44,272 nt of DNA. It comes from Verrucomicrobiota bacterium (GTDB lineage: Bacteria > Verrucomicrobiota > Verrucomicrobiia > Chthoniobacterales > SZAS-18). A program made the translations under genes and the position numbers. The notes under the pieces were generated by a model, which saw only the letters and a program-made list of their open reading frames with translations, had not been told where the DNA came from and did not search any database. Where the stretch lies: assembly GCA_018240025.1 (NCBI GenBank), contig JAFEGM010000017.1, positions 1 through 44,272 on the forward strand, in the 5' to 3' direction. Positions 14,808 through 23,806 of this stretch are shown here, piece after piece (the stretch's first letter is position 1; each line of letters starts with the position of its first letter).

Positions 14808-15578
14808 CTATTGCGCAAGCGGCCCAAGAGCCGGGCCGTCGAGCGTCGCGGTCGGCGAGCGCCAGGCCTCCTCCAGCCGCCGGCGCACGGCCTGGGCTTG
14901 CGTGGCCCGATCCTCCAAACTCTCGGTGTAGCGACGCAAGGCGGTGCGCGGATCGGGCGGCGGCGCGGGGAGGGTAACCGGCTCGGGCGGCACCATCACG
15001 GCGGCGAGCGCCTGCAGGCTCTGGGCGGTTTCGTGGAGCGCGGCCGCCGCCCGGCGGATGGTCGTCACGGAAGCTTCGTCGAGCGTGCGATCCCGCGCGG
15101 CGTCGCCGAGGCGGCCGAGTTCGTCGCGTACGCTCTTGGCCAGGCCCTCGATCAATTCCATCACCTCCTCTTCCTCGGCCGTCAGGGCGCCATCGGCAAG
15201 GAACGTGCTCTCGAGGCCGCGCTTGTCGGCCAGGAGCGACTGCAGCAGGCGAATGCCCTGCGCCGCCGAGCCCGCCCCCAGTGCGCTCAGAATGGGTCGA
15301 TCCAGTCCCGCTGCGGCCTCGGTCAGGCGGGCTTCGAGGTCGGCGTCCTCCTCGGCCACCCAGCGCTGGATGGCGGCGAAACGGGCCCGGTCGCGCAGGA
15401 GCGGCCAGCGCCGGCCCCACCAGGCGCCGAGTCCGACGGTGGCGAGCGCGCCGAGACCGGCCGGCAGCCACCACGGGGCGGTCAAGAAGGCGGCGCCGAG
15501 GGCGGGCAGATACGAGCCCCAGGTGAGCGGATGCAGGACGATCCGCCAGGCCGCGCTCGGAGGCTCGGGCTTGGGCAC
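14808..15578 (-). CDS. Membrane-anchored helical protein of unknown function
   Basis: This 256-residue protein has a hydrophobic N-terminal part (about residues 13-55, with YLPALGAAFLTAPWWLPAGL and ATVGLGAWWG) that forms two likely membrane helices. The rest is long, acidic and alanine-rich, strongly helical (about 60-230, such as LTAEEEEVMELIEGLAKSVR), and ends in a proline spacer and another helix. This layout suggests a membrane-tethered coiled-coil scaffold. I do not recognise a family. It starts 13 bases after the subtilase stop and is followed by the 44-residue membrane protein, so the three probably form one transcript. Confidence 0.7.
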   Translation of the reverse strand: MPKPEPPSAAWRIVLHPLTWGSYLPALGAAFLTAPWWLPAGLGALATVGLGAWWGRRWPLLRDRARFAAIQRWVAEEDADLEARLTEAAAGLDRPILSALGAGSAAQGIRLLQSLLADKRGLESTFLADGALTAEEEEVMELIEGLAKSVRDELGRLGDAARDRTLDEASVTTIRRAAAALHETAQSLQALAAVMVPPEPVTLPAPPPDPRTALRRYTESLEDRATQAQAVRRRLEEAWRSPTATLDGPALGPLAQ

Positions 15579-15590
15579 GACGGTGTCCGC

Positions 15591-18500
15591 TCAGGGCTGC
15601 TTCAGCCGGATACGATAGAAATACCGCGTCCCGCTGCCGACCGTGTTGTCGGTGTAGTTGATGGTGCCGCCCGTGCCGGTCACGTTGCCCGCCAGGGTGA
15701 CCCAGGTGACGAAATCGGCCGTCCGCTCGATGATGTACGCCTTCCCGGTGACACTCGGGAAGCCGAGGCTGTAGCGGCCGCTCGCGAAACTCTGCGAGGT
15801 GATGCGCAGACGGCTGTTCGGATCGTTCGCGGCGGTGCCGGCGAGGTATTCCGCCAAGTTCGTTTGCCCGTCGCCGTCGAGATCGCCGTTGGCGTCGCCG
15901 GCGTTGTTCGGGTTCAGGCCGTTGGCCGTTTCGTAGGAGTCGGGAATGCCGTCGCCGTCGCTGTCGATGGCCGTGCTGACCTGCACCACCAGCGAGGACT
16001 GGTTGTTGCCCGCGGCGGCGTCCGTCTGGATCGCGGTGACGGTGGCGTTGTTCGTCAGGATCCCCGGGATGCCCGGCGCGATCACCGTGACGACCAGCGT
16101 GGCGGAGCTGCCGCTGGGGATGGCCCCGAGGGCGGCGGTGAGCGAATTGCCCACCCGCGTGACCGTGCCCTGGCTGGGCGTGGCCGAGACGAAGGTGATG
16201 CCGGACGGGAGCGCATCGCTCAGGACCACGCCGCTGGCGATCTGCGGTCCGGCATTGGTCACCGTCAGCGAGTAGCTGAAGGTGGCGCCGGCGCCGACGA
16301 GCGGGGCGGAGGCGGTCTGCGTGAGATTGAGGTCGACCAGAGCCGAACTGCAGACCGAGCCGTCCTGCAGGCTGAGACTGTCGAGATACCAGCCGTTGCT
16401 GGCCACGCTGCTGTCCGAGCCGAAGCGCCAGCGGAACTGCACGTTCTGGCCCGCGGCATTGGCTGGCAGCTGGGCCACCGTGGTGACGAAGCCGCTGCTG
16501 CTCAGACCCCAGCCGCGCTGGCCGCCGAGCGGGTTGCCGGTGCCGCTCCACAGCGTGCCGGTATAGCCGCCGGAGAGGAACGTCCCGCCCGCGGCGAGGA
16601 TCTCCGTGAAGGCGCCGCTGCCGATCTTGATCTCGAGCACACCGCCATCGTAGAGGCGCGTGCCGGAGACATTGCGGTCGAAATCGTAGCTGTGGCGGAA
16701 GGTGAGCGTGGCGCTGGCGCTGGCGATCGCGATGCTGGGTGAGGTCAGTGCGCTCGTGCCCGCGGCCGTCGCCCCGGCCGCGAAGGCCGCATTCGGCAGG
16801 CTGTCGCGCTGGGCCGTGCTGGTCACCCAGTTGACCATGGCCCCGGTGCTGGCGCTGCTCCAGCCGGAGGGCAGCGTGGGCGGCGTCACGCCGTCGAAGT
16901 TCTGCGTGAAGGCGATGGTGGGCGAGGAAGTCGCGAACGTGACGCTGACCGTGCCGAGCGAGGTCGAGCCGTCGAAGAGATCCCACGTCGCGGTGATGGG
17001 GGTGCAGGTCGAAGTGTTGGCCGCGGTGAAGGTGAAGTTCCGCGCGAAAGCCGCGCCGCCCACGACCAGCGGGCCGTAGGCCTGCGAGGCGGAGGGCTCG
17101 AGCACGCCGCCGGTGGCACGGAGGGAGGCGATGACGTTGGTCGCATCGGCCCCGCCGCTGTTGCGCAGGAAGAGCGAGACCGTCACCAGCTCGCCGGGGC
17201 TGATGACCGCATTGGCGGGCTCGATGCTCTCGGCCGCCAGCGCGGTCGAGGTCACCTGGATGTCGGCGGCCGGCGCGGCCACGTCGGCATTATACACCAC
17301 CAGCGCGAAGTCCTGGTCGGTCGCCTGCGTGTTGCCGGGGAGGCCGTCGGACAGCAGATTGGTCGCGGTCACCGTGACGGTGATGACCCCGCTGGTGCCG
17401 GCCGGGAGGAAGACGCTTTCGACGTTGTTCCGCACGTCCGCCGCGCCGCCGGTGGTGGAGGCGGCGCCGGAGAAGACATTGCCCTTGTAAACCGTGCCGC
17501 CGGCCGTCGTGACCGTGAGGTCGAGGTTGTTGACGTAGGCATTGCCGATGGTCGACCCCGGCGGCTCGGTCCAGGCGAGCGTGACGCGGACCGGCTTGGC
17601 GGTGCTGGCGATCTGCGCCCGGTAGCTGCGCTGCTGGCCGGTGGCGGTGAGCACGTCGCTGCTGAGCTGGTCGCGGACGATGCGCGGGGTCCCGTCGAAG
17701 GCGAGGCCCAGATTCATCATGCCCATGCCCTGGCTGTTGGAAGGCAGCGTGTCGTTGGCAAAGGCTCCCGTCATATACCGAGCGGAGTTCATCAGCCAGG
17801 CCTTGGTCATGGCCGGGCTCGGCGCAGTCAGGCCCCGGGTGAGGAACCACTGCCGGAGCAGGGCAGCGCCGCCGGCCACGGCCGGGCAGGAATGACTGGT
17901 ACCGCTCGAGGAAGTGTAGAACTGCTGCGTGTTGGGGAAGAAGGCATCGACCCCGATCAGCTCGCCGGTCATGGGATCGAAGGTGGCCAGCCCGCCGCAG
18001 ACTCCGCTGGCGTCGAAGAGCGGCGAGGCCGTGCCCGTTGCGGCCGGATTGGCCACCTGCCAGACGCCGCCCAGGATGTGCGTGCCGGGCGCCTGGAGGT
18101 CCGGCTTGGTGCGGCCGTCGGTGCAGGGGCCGCGGGAGGAGAAATCGATCACGTCGTTGGCGCTGTTCGCCCCGGAGTCGTCGGTCCCGCAGCCGTCCGC
18201 GCCGCCGAAGGTTCCGCCGAACGGCTGCACGTTCTCGGCCGCGCCGATCGTGAAGACGTTCTTGGCCGTGCCGGGCGAGCCGATGGTCGAGGCGCCGGGG
18301 CCGTCATTGCCGGCGGAGAAGAGGATGACCATCTCCTGGTTGCCGGCGGTGGTGATGGCGGAGCTCGTCTGCTGCGCGTCGCGCACGAGCGTGTCGTACT
18401 GCTGGGCGTCGATGTCGTATTCCCCCGCCACCGCGGCGCCCCAGGAGTTCGAGCTGATGCGCGCGCCGTCCCGGTAGGCCCGGGCGAGCATGTCGCGGTA

Positions 18501-19775
18501 GGTCGGGAAGGTGAAGTTCGGATCGAAGATCACCGAGGCGCCCACCCGCACGAAGGGCGCCACGCCGAGGCCGAAGCGGTAGCCCGCGCCATCGGCGAAT
18601 GCGGCGCCGGCGCGGTCCGAGTAGCCGGCGATGATGTGGGTATTGAGCGTGCCGTGGCCGTCCACGCCCCGGCCGAGGCTGGACCCGGGCGAACCCTCGG
18701 TGCGCGAATACACCACGCGGCTCTCGCCCGGGATCACGCCGCCGACGTAGAGCCCGAAGTGGTTGGGCGAGGTCGTGCCGTTGTCGAGGCCGGAGTCGGC
18801 CACGTCCACCACGATGTTGGAGGCGTCGAAGCCGCCCTGCGTGAAGCCCTTGCTGGCCAGCCAGGCGAGATAGCCCGGGCCGGTGGGCTGACCCGAGGCG
18901 TTGACCGCGCCGGTCAGGATGATGTTCTGCCGCTCGTCCTTGCGCTTGGGGATGCGGTAAAGCGCGACCGAAACGACGTCGGGCCGCGCCGCCAGCTGCG
19001 CCACATCTTCGGCGCGCAGGCGGACGACGATGTTGCGGTAATGCAGCACCGTGTCGTCCCGGAAAATGCGGTCGCGCTTGAGCGAGTCGATCAGCTGCAG
19101 GGTCTTTTCGTTGACGCCGCTGTCCTGCACCAGCTGGACGGCGAAGTAGTCCCCGGCGAGGACCCGCTCCTGGCCGCGTTCGTCGGTCGTCTTCGCCGAG
19201 CGCGCGATCTTCCAATCGTCCTGCAACGCGCCATCCCATTGCAGCACGCCCTCCAGCGCCTTGGCGTTTTGCAGCGAGCGCAGGACCTTGGCGTCGGCGT
19301 AGAGCAGGAACGCATTGCTCGGGATGGCCGCCACGATCTGCGCGCCCGACTCCCACAGCGTCCGCACCCACTCGCGCCGCACGGGGCCGGCGAACTGCAC
19401 GAGGTGGAGTCGGCGGCCCTCGAATTCAGCCACCGGCTGGCGGGCCGCCTGCACCTCCGCGCGGCGAGTCTGCAGCTTGACCGCATTGAGGTGAATCGTG
19501 TCGTCCTCGAGCGCGAGATCCGCCCGGTCCGTGCGCAGGATGTTCGTGATCTGCCCGACCGCATTCTCCGGCAGCACGTAGAGCCGGAAGCCGCCGTAGT
19601 CGCCGGCCAGCTGCCCGCCCGAGGCGCGCACGAGCTGCTCGGACACCGGGTCGCTCACGCGGACCTTCCGGTGGTCCGGCGAACGCAGGAGCGCCGCGAG
19701 CTCGGGGGCCGGAGCGCTGGAAAGAAGGGCGGGCGCGGCGGCGACGGCAGCGAGCAGAACGGCGAATCGGGTCAT
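15591..19775 (-). CDS. Secreted modular subtilisin-like serine protease (S8)
   Basis: This 1,394-residue exported protease has signal peptide MTRFAVLLAAVAAAPALLSS. The propeptide-like region spans about 25-300. The S8 catalytic triad is D327 in VADSGLD, H374 in GHGTLNTH and S627 in SSSGTSHSCPA, with the oxyanion N490 in FSAGNDGPG. After the catalytic domain come a jelly-roll P-like domain, a CARDB-like module (about 838), a choice-of-anchor-J or MAM-like jelly roll (about 955), a DUF11 module (about 1,147), and a calcium-binding TSP3-type DSDGDGIPD repeat (about 1,270). A C-terminal IERTADFVTWV strand module shared in style with the beta-helix protein ends the chain. The start at 19775 is set by the signal peptide. 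It is probably cell-surface or secreted and degrades exogenous protein. Confidence 0.92.
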   Translation of the reverse strand: MTRFAVLLAAVAAAPALLSSAPAPELAALLRSPDHRKVRVSDPVSEQLVRASGGQLAGDYGGFRLYVLPENAVGQITNILRTDRADLALEDDTIHLNAVKLQTRRAEVQAARQPVAEFEGRRLHLVQFAGPVRREWVRTLWESGAQIVAAIPSNAFLLYADAKVLRSLQNAKALEGVLQWDGALQDDWKIARSAKTTDERGQERVLAGDYFAVQLVQDSGVNEKTLQLIDSLKRDRIFRDDTVLHYRNIVVRLRAEDVAQLAARPDVVSVALYRIPKRKDERQNIILTGAVNASGQPTGPGYLAWLASKGFTQGGFDASNIVVDVADSGLDNGTTSPNHFGLYVGGVIPGESRVVYSRTEGSPGSSLGRGVDGHGTLNTHIIAGYSDRAGAAFADGAGYRFGLGVAPFVRVGASVIFDPNFTFPTYRDMLARAYRDGARISSNSWGAAVAGEYDIDAQQYDTLVRDAQQTSSAITTAGNQEMVILFSAGNDGPGASTIGSPGTAKNVFTIGAAENVQPFGGTFGGADGCGTDDSGANSANDVIDFSSRGPCTDGRTKPDLQAPGTHILGGVWQVANPAATGTASPLFDASGVCGGLATFDPMTGELIGVDAFFPNTQQFYTSSSGTSHSCPAVAGGAALLRQWFLTRGLTAPSPAMTKAWLMNSARYMTGAFANDTLPSNSQGMGMMNLGLAFDGTPRIVRDQLSSDVLTATGQQRSYRAQIASTAKPVRVTLAWTEPPGSTIGNAYVNNLDLTVTTAGGTVYKGNVFSGAASTTGGAADVRNNVESVFLPAGTSGVITVTVTATNLLSDGLPGNTQATDQDFALVVYNADVAAPAADIQVTSTALAAESIEPANAVISPGELVTVSLFLRNSGGADATNVIASLRATGGVLEPSASQAYGPLVVGGAAFARNFTFTAANTSTCTPITATWDLFDGSTSLGTVSVTFATSSPTIAFTQNFDGVTPPTLPSGWSSASTGAMVNWVTSTAQRDSLPNAAFAAGATAAGTSALTSPSIAIASASATLTFRHSYDFDRNVSGTRLYDGGVLEIKIGSGAFTEILAAGGTFLSGGYTGTLWSGTGNPLGGQRGWGLSSSGFVTTVAQLPANAAGQNVQFRWRFGSDSSVASNGWYLDSLSLQDGSVCSSALVDLNLTQTASAPLVGAGATFSYSLTVTNAGPQIASGVVLSDALPSGITFVSATPSQGTVTRVGNSLTAALGAIPSGSSATLVVTVIAPGIPGILTNNATVTAIQTDAAAGNNQSSLVVQVSTAIDSDGDGIPDSYETANGLNPNNAGDANGDLDGDGQTNLAEYLAGTAANDPNSRLRITSQSFASGRYSLGFPSVTGKAYIIERTADFVTWVTLAGNVTGTGGTINYTDNTVGSGTRYFYRIRLKQP

Positions 19776-19879
19776 GTGGGGGCAGGAAAAGCGCGGGGAA
19801 TCGTAGCAGGCAGCCTGCCCCCGGCGAGAAGGCATTTGCGCGATTTTCGACCGGCCCGTGCACGCATTTCTCCCGTTTC

Positions 19880-20077
19880 CTTTCCCACTCCCACTCCCAC
19901 TCTCCTCCGCTCCCACTCCCACTCTCCTCCGCTCCCACTCCCACTCTCCTCCGCTCCCACTCCCACTCTCCTCCGCTCCTCCGCTCCCACTCCCACTCTC
20001 CTCCGCTCCTCCGCTCCTCCGCTCCTCCGCTCCTCCGCTCCTCCGCTCCTCCGCTCCTCCGCTCCTCCGCTCCTCCT
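19880..20077. repeat. Compound minisatellite (22-mer then octamer GCTCCTCC)
   Basis: The left part is four to five copies of a 22-nt unit made of CTCCCA repeats plus CTCTCCTCCG. The right part (about 20000-20075) is about nine perfect copies of the octamer GCTCCTCC. Because the octamer period is not a multiple of three, all frames read through it as a repetitive Ser/Pro/Leu-rich peptide, which is not a gene. Related octamer tracts lie near 22244-22262 and 25098-25190 in reverse complement. It sits between the divergent starts of the protease and rdgB. Confidence 0.9.
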
Positions 20078-20085
20078 CGGCCCAG

Positions 20086-20104
20086 CCGCACTCGGAGAGT
20101 GCGG
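20086..20104. repeat. CCGCACTC hairpin repeat, copy 1
   Basis: CCGCACTC (20086-20093) and GAGTGCGG (20097-20104) form a perfect 8-bp stem with a GGA loop, followed by ACCACGGCTCC. Further copies are at 22228-22246 (inverted) and 38055-38073 (one mismatch). It is REP-like, always intergenic, and usually next to octamer or GCGAAG repeats. Confidence 0.75.
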
Positions 20105-20159
20105 ACCACGGCTCCTCCGCGCATTTGAATCGCCCCCGGCTCCGCGGCTATGCTGGCCG

Positions 20160-20756
20160 ATGCGCCATTTGCTCGTCGCCACCCGCAACGCCCACAAGAC
20201 GGGCGAGATCCGCGCCCTGCTGGGGCCTGCCTGGCGGGTGGACGACCTCGGGGCGCATCCCGATCTGCCCGAGGTCGACGAAACTGAGCCCACTTTCTCG
20301 GGAAACGCTGCGCTGAAGGCGCTCTCGGCCTCCCGACGTCTGGCGGGCGTCTGGGTCCTGGCCGACGACTCCGGCCTCGAGGTCGACGCCCTCGACGGCG
20401 CCCCGGGCGTCATCTCCGCCCGCTACAGTGGCCCCGGCGCGACGGACGCGTCGAACCGCGCCAAGCTCCTCGCCGCGCTGCGCGAAGTCCCCGCCGACCG
20501 TCGCGCGGCCCGCTTCCGCTGCGCCATGGCCCTGGCGCGCGACGGACGGGTCGAGGGTGAATTCGACGGCCGCGTCGAAGGTCGCATCCTCTTCGAGGAA
20601 CGCGGTCAGGGCGGGTTCGGCTACGATCGCCTCTTCGCCCCCGCGGGCCACGAGCGGACCTTCGGCGAGCTGTCCGCCGAGGTGAAAAACACCCTCAGCC
20701 ACCGTGCCCGCGCGCTGGAGCAGGCGGTGGCATTCCTCGGTCGGGCTGGAGAGTGA
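20160..20756 (+). CDS. rdgB: Non-canonical purine NTP pyrophosphatase (RdgB/HAM1)
   Basis: This 198-residue cytoplasmic house-cleaning enzyme hydrolyses dITP, ITP and XTP to monophosphates, keeping deaminated purines out of DNA and RNA. Conserved segments are VATRNAHKTGEI (residues 6-17), the E-x-T-F-x-G-N-A motif at ETEPTFSGNAALKA, the catalytic LADDSGLEVDAL, SARYSGPGATD, and GGFGYDRLF near the end (the usual residue after D is P). The start at 20160 was chosen because the N-terminal strand begins immediately; the long upstream open frame is antisense to the protease. It ends 27 bases before the stop of the convergent hydantoinase gene. Confidence 0.93.
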   Translation: MRHLLVATRNAHKTGEIRALLGPAWRVDDLGAHPDLPEVDETEPTFSGNAALKALSASRRLAGVWVLADDSGLEVDALDGAPGVISARYSGPGATDASNRAKLLAALREVPADRRAARFRCAMALARDGRVEGEFDGRVEGRILFEERGQGGFGYDRLFAPAGHERTFGELSAEVKNTLSHRARALEQAVAFLGRAGE

Positions 20757-20783
20757 ATGGCTCGGCCGGGCGCGTGAGCCGGA

Positions 20784-22166
20784 TCAGGCCGGACGGCAGT
20801 CCCGCCGCAGGAACTTCCCGCGGCCGACCGTGCCGACGAATTTGCCGTCGCGCACCGCGACCTCGCCGCGGACGGTTACCACGCTTGGGCGGCCCTCCAG
20901 CTTCCAGCCCTCGAAGCCGCTGTAGTCCACGTTCATCGTCTGGTTCGCTGCGCTGACGGTGCCGCGCCAGTCGGGATCGTAGATGACGAGATCCGCATCG
21001 CTGCCGAGCGCGATGGCGCCTTTCTTCGGATACAGCCCGAAGATCTTCGCCGCCTGCGTGCTGGCCACGTTGACGAAGGTGTGCAGGTCGATCTTCCCGG
21101 TCTTCACGCCGTAGGTGTAGAGCAGATTGACCCGCTCCTCGAGCGCCGGAATGCCGTTGGGGATCTTGGTGAAATCGTCCTTCCCCATCGGCTTCTGCCC
21201 GACGAAATCGAACGGCGCATGGTCGGTCGCGACCGTCTGCACCAGCCCGCTGCGCAGGCCGTTCCAGAGCACCGCCTGGTTGCGCGCATCGCGCAGCGGC
21301 GGCGACATGACGTACTTCGCCCCTTCGAATCCCGGGCGCTCGGCATAGGTTTTGTCGATCAGGAGATATTGGATCAGCGTCTCGACCGCCACCTGCACCC
21401 CGCGCTGACGGGCGGAGATGGCCTCGTCGAGCGCCTCCTGGCAGCTGAGATGCACGATGTAGGTGGAGGCGCCGGTCAGCTCGGCGAAGCTCATGAGGTG
21501 ATGCACCCCTTCGGCCTCCACCCGCGGCGGACGGCTCTCGTGGTGCTGTTCGGGTCCGGTTAGGCCAGCCGCGAGCAATTCCTTCTGTCGCTCAGCCACC
21601 AGCGTCTCGTTTTCGCAATGCGCGCAGACGACCACGCCGAGTTCCTTGGCCAGCTTGAGCGTGCGGTAGAGTTCGGTGTCGTCGATGCCGAAGGCGCCTT
21701 TGTAGGCCAGGAAGATTTTGAAGGAGCTGACCCCGCATTGCACGATCTCGCGCAGCTGCGCCTCGGTCGTCTCGTCGAAGCGGGTCACCCCCATGTGGTA
21801 GGAATAGTCACAGGCCGCGCGACCGGCGCTTTCGCGGTTCCAGGTGTTGAATCCGTCCAGCGCCTCCATGGCGCGCGACGGGCAGCACATGTCGAAAATG
21901 GTGGTCGTCCCGCCGACCAGCGCCGCCTTCGTGCCCGTCTCGTAGTTGTCCTTCGAGTACGTGCCCATGAACGGCAGATAGATGTGCGTGTGCGGGTCGA
22001 TGAACCCCGGGAAGACGTATTTGCCGGTCGCATCGATCACCTCCGCCCCGGCCGGCGCACTCAGGTCGTGCCCGATGGCGCGGATGACTTCCCCTTCGCA
22101 CAGAATGTCCGCCACGTAGCGGTCGGTGGCGGTGACGATGGTGCCGTTCTTGATGAGCAGAGACAT
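20784..22166 (-). CDS. hydA: Dihydropyrimidinase / D-hydantoinase
   Basis: This 460-residue cyclic amidohydrolase opens dihydropyrimidine or hydantoin rings in reductive pyrimidine breakdown. The metal-binding motif GFIDPHTHIYLPFMG lies near residue 57. The likely carboxylated lysine is in SSFKIFLAYKGAFG (about 150). Further histidines are in VCAHCENE and YIVHLSCQEAL, and the catalytic aspartate is in ATDHAPFDF (about 315). Length and motif order match the dihydropyrimidinase branch more closely than dihydroorotase. The start at 22166 is set by MSLLIKNGTIVTATDRY, the usual N-terminus. No preA/preT or beta-ureidopropionase genes are adjacent, so the physiological substrate is uncertain. Confidence 0.9.
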   Translation of the reverse strand: MSLLIKNGTIVTATDRYVADILCEGEVIRAIGHDLSAPAGAEVIDATGKYVFPGFIDPHTHIYLPFMGTYSKDNYETGTKAALVGGTTTIFDMCCPSRAMEALDGFNTWNRESAGRAACDYSYHMGVTRFDETTEAQLREIVQCGVSSFKIFLAYKGAFGIDDTELYRTLKLAKELGVVVCAHCENETLVAERQKELLAAGLTGPEQHHESRPPRVEAEGVHHLMSFAELTGASTYIVHLSCQEALDEAISARQRGVQVAVETLIQYLLIDKTYAERPGFEGAKYVMSPPLRDARNQAVLWNGLRSGLVQTVATDHAPFDFVGQKPMGKDDFTKIPNGIPALEERVNLLYTYGVKTGKIDLHTFVNVASTQAAKIFGLYPKKGAIALGSDADLVIYDPDWRGTVSAANQTMNVDYSGFEGWKLEGRPSVVTVRGEVAVRDGKFVGTVGRGKFLRRDCRPA

Positions 22167-22227
22167 GGGGGAGTTGAAGCAAAGGATGAAGGCGGAAGGA
22201 AGAAGGAAGAAGCTGAGGAGCCGTAGT

Positions 22228-22310
22228 CCGCACTCTCCGAGTGCGGCCCGGCAGCGGAGGAGCGGAGGGGTCTCGCGCGAAGCCGCGAAGGCGCGAAGGG
22301 AAAGGAGCGC
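22228..22310. repeat. Composite repeat: hairpin copy 2, octamer pair and GCGAAG element
   Basis: CCGCACTC (22228-22235), loop TCC and GAGTGCGG (22239-22246) form copy 2 of the hairpin, in the opposite orientation to copy 1. It is followed immediately by two octamer units (AGCGGAGG repeats, 22251-22266) and a GCGAAG-rich stretch (22272-22306). All three repeat modules of the window sit together here, upstream of hydA and of the DUF2071 gene. Confidence 0.75.
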
Positions 22311-22385
22311 TGTTGCTGAGACAGCCCCGTCGCGATGTGGCATTGACGCTGTGCGGGAGGATCGTCAGTTCCGGAGGTGCCTACC

Positions 22386-23117
22386 TTGGAACAACGCCTG
22401 GCCGAACGTGTCCGACCGCGGGGGCTGGAGGTCATGCACCAGGCCTGGGAGCATCTGCTCTTTCTGCACTGGCGCGTCGAGCCGGAGGTCGTGCAGCGGA
22501 CGCTGCCGGCGGGGCTGACGGTCGACACCTTCGACGGCAGCGCCTGGGTGGGGTTGGTGCCGTTCTACATGTCGCGCATCCGGCCGAGCTTCCTGCCGCC
22601 GGTGCCGTGGATCTCGTGGTTTCTGGAGCTCAACGTGCGGACCTACGCCTGCGACGAGCGGGGCCGGCCGGGGGTTTGGTTCTATTCGCTGGACTGCAAT
22701 CGGCCGCCGGCGGTCTGGCTGGCGCGAACGTTTTTCCACCTGCCGTATGAGCACGCCAGGATGCAGGCGGAAACGAATGCTGGCCGGACGGCTTATCGCT
22801 CGCTCCGTCGCGGGGAGGCCGAGCCGACGGAGTTCGCCTGGCGCGAGGTCGGCGAGCCGTTTGAAGCCACTCCGGGGACCCTCGAATTCTACCTGGCGGA
22901 GCGGTATCGGCTGTTCGCGGTCACCCCGCAGGGGCGAATCCGCAGCGGCTGCGTGCATCACGTGCCGTATCCCCTGCGGCAGGTGGAGGTGGAGAAATTC
23001 GACACCCAGCTGCTGGAGCTGAACGGCTTCGCTGCGCCGCATCGTCCACCGGACCACGCCTGCGGCTCACGCGGGGTCGAGGTGGAGATCTTCGCGCTGG
23101 GGGCGGCAGGCGAGTAG
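22386..23117 (+). CDS. DUF2071 (YqjF-like) protein
   Basis: This protein of about 243 residues belongs to the DUF2071/YqjF family, whose biochemical role is unknown. Family-like features are WEHLLFLHWRVEPEVVQRTL near the N-terminus, then LPAGLTVDTFDGSAWVGLVP, the strand LELNVRTYACDERGRPGVWF, and SLDCNRPPAVWLARTFFHLP. A good Shine-Dalgarno GGAGG (22373-22377) lies 8 bases before the TTG at 22386. I therefore prefer this TTG to the in-frame GTG at 22377, which overlaps the SD itself. It faces the DUF4864 gene across a pair of inverted repeats. Confidence 0.8.
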   Translation: MEQRLAERVRPRGLEVMHQAWEHLLFLHWRVEPEVVQRTLPAGLTVDTFDGSAWVGLVPFYMSRIRPSFLPPVPWISWFLELNVRTYACDERGRPGVWFYSLDCNRPPAVWLARTFFHLPYEHARMQAETNAGRTAYRSLRRGEAEPTEFAWREVGEPFEATPGTLEFYLAERYRLFAVTPQGRIRSGCVHHVPYPLRQVEVEKFDTQLLELNGFAAPHRPPDHACGSRGVEVEIFALGAAGE

Positions 23118-23143
23118 CCAGGACTCCCGTGCGGACGGAAAAA

Positions 23144-23281
23144 GGCTCACGCGAAGCTGCGAAGGGGGCGAAAGCGCGAAGCAAAAAAGGGAGGACTTCG
23201 CGAGCGAACTTCTCCTCCGAGGTCGACTTCCAACCGTTTCCCCTCGCGCCTTCGCCTCCTTCGCGGCTTCGCGTGAGCCTC
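23144..23281. repeat. Inverted pair of GCGAAG-rich elements between convergent genes
   Basis: AGGCTCACGCGAAGCTGCGA begins at 23144 and its near-perfect reverse complement, ending GGCTTCGCGTGAGCCT, closes at 23281. Each arm is about 37 bases and the spacer about 65. The arrangement resembles a BIME-type pair of palindromic repeats and could act as a bidirectional terminator for the two converging genes. Single or partial copies occur near 13280, 22272 and 25210. Confidence 0.7.
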
Positions 23282-23319
23282 CGCTGAGCCCGCTTCCGGG
23301 AGTGAGGCGAGCCAGGTCG

Positions 23320-23745
23320 CTAAGCCCGGCTCGAGCCGGCAGCGAGATCGCGCACGCCGCTGATGCGCCAGCCTTTCTGCTCTTTCACGAGGTAGTATTG
23401 ATATTGCGTGCGCTGGCCGTCGGCGCCTTCGACGGTGACGTTGAGCACGCCCTGATCCCCGTCGTCGAGACAGAGACCGAACTCGGCCTTGCGGGATTTG
23501 GCGATGGGTCCGTAGGCCTGTTTGACCATCTGCTCGAACTTCTCGGCCGGGAAGGAATTGCGGATGTCGATGGCGGCAAAGCTGTAGGCTCGCGTCCAGT
23601 CGCCGGCGCGGAAGGCCTGGAGTTGGGCTTCGACGGTGGCGACGATCTCGGCCTTCACGGCGGGGGTGCTGGGTTGGTCGGGCGCGGCCGGGAGGAGGCT
23701 GGCGAGGGTGAGCCAGAGGGCGGTGCAGAGCAGGCGCAGGCGCAT
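23320..23745 (-). CDS. Exported DUF4864-like protein
   Basis: This 141-residue exported protein has signal peptide MRLRLLCTALWLTLASLLPA. The mature part is an NTF2/SnoaL-like small fold: a helix VKAEIVATVEAQLQAFRAGD, then IRNSFPAEKFEQMVKQAYG, then strands ending QYQYYLVKEQKGWRISGVRD. This matches my memory of the DUF4864 family, whose function is unknown. The start at 23745 is chosen over an in-frame ATG at 23787 because it begins the signal peptide. It is divergent from rplU. Confidence 0.75.
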   Translation of the reverse strand: MRLRLLCTALWLTLASLLPAAPDQPSTPAVKAEIVATVEAQLQAFRAGDWTRAYSFAAIDIRNSFPAEKFEQMVKQAYGPIAKSRKAEFGLCLDDGDQGVLNVTVEGADGQRTQYQYYLVKEQKGWRISGVRDLAAGSSRA

Positions 23746-23806
23746 GCCGGTTATCCGATACGGGGCGACGATTGGATGGAAGTTCATGCTTTTTCTCAGG
23801 AACCGC

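Noticed and set aside
19880..20077. Possible CRISPR array
   Set aside because: Units are 8 and 22 bases, contiguous, with no unique spacers and no cas genes.
17892..20159. Plus-strand open frame running into rdgB, with a Ser/Pro/Leu repeat region
   Set aside because: It is antisense to the subtilase and then translates the minisatellite; only the last 198 codons (from 20160) are RdgB.
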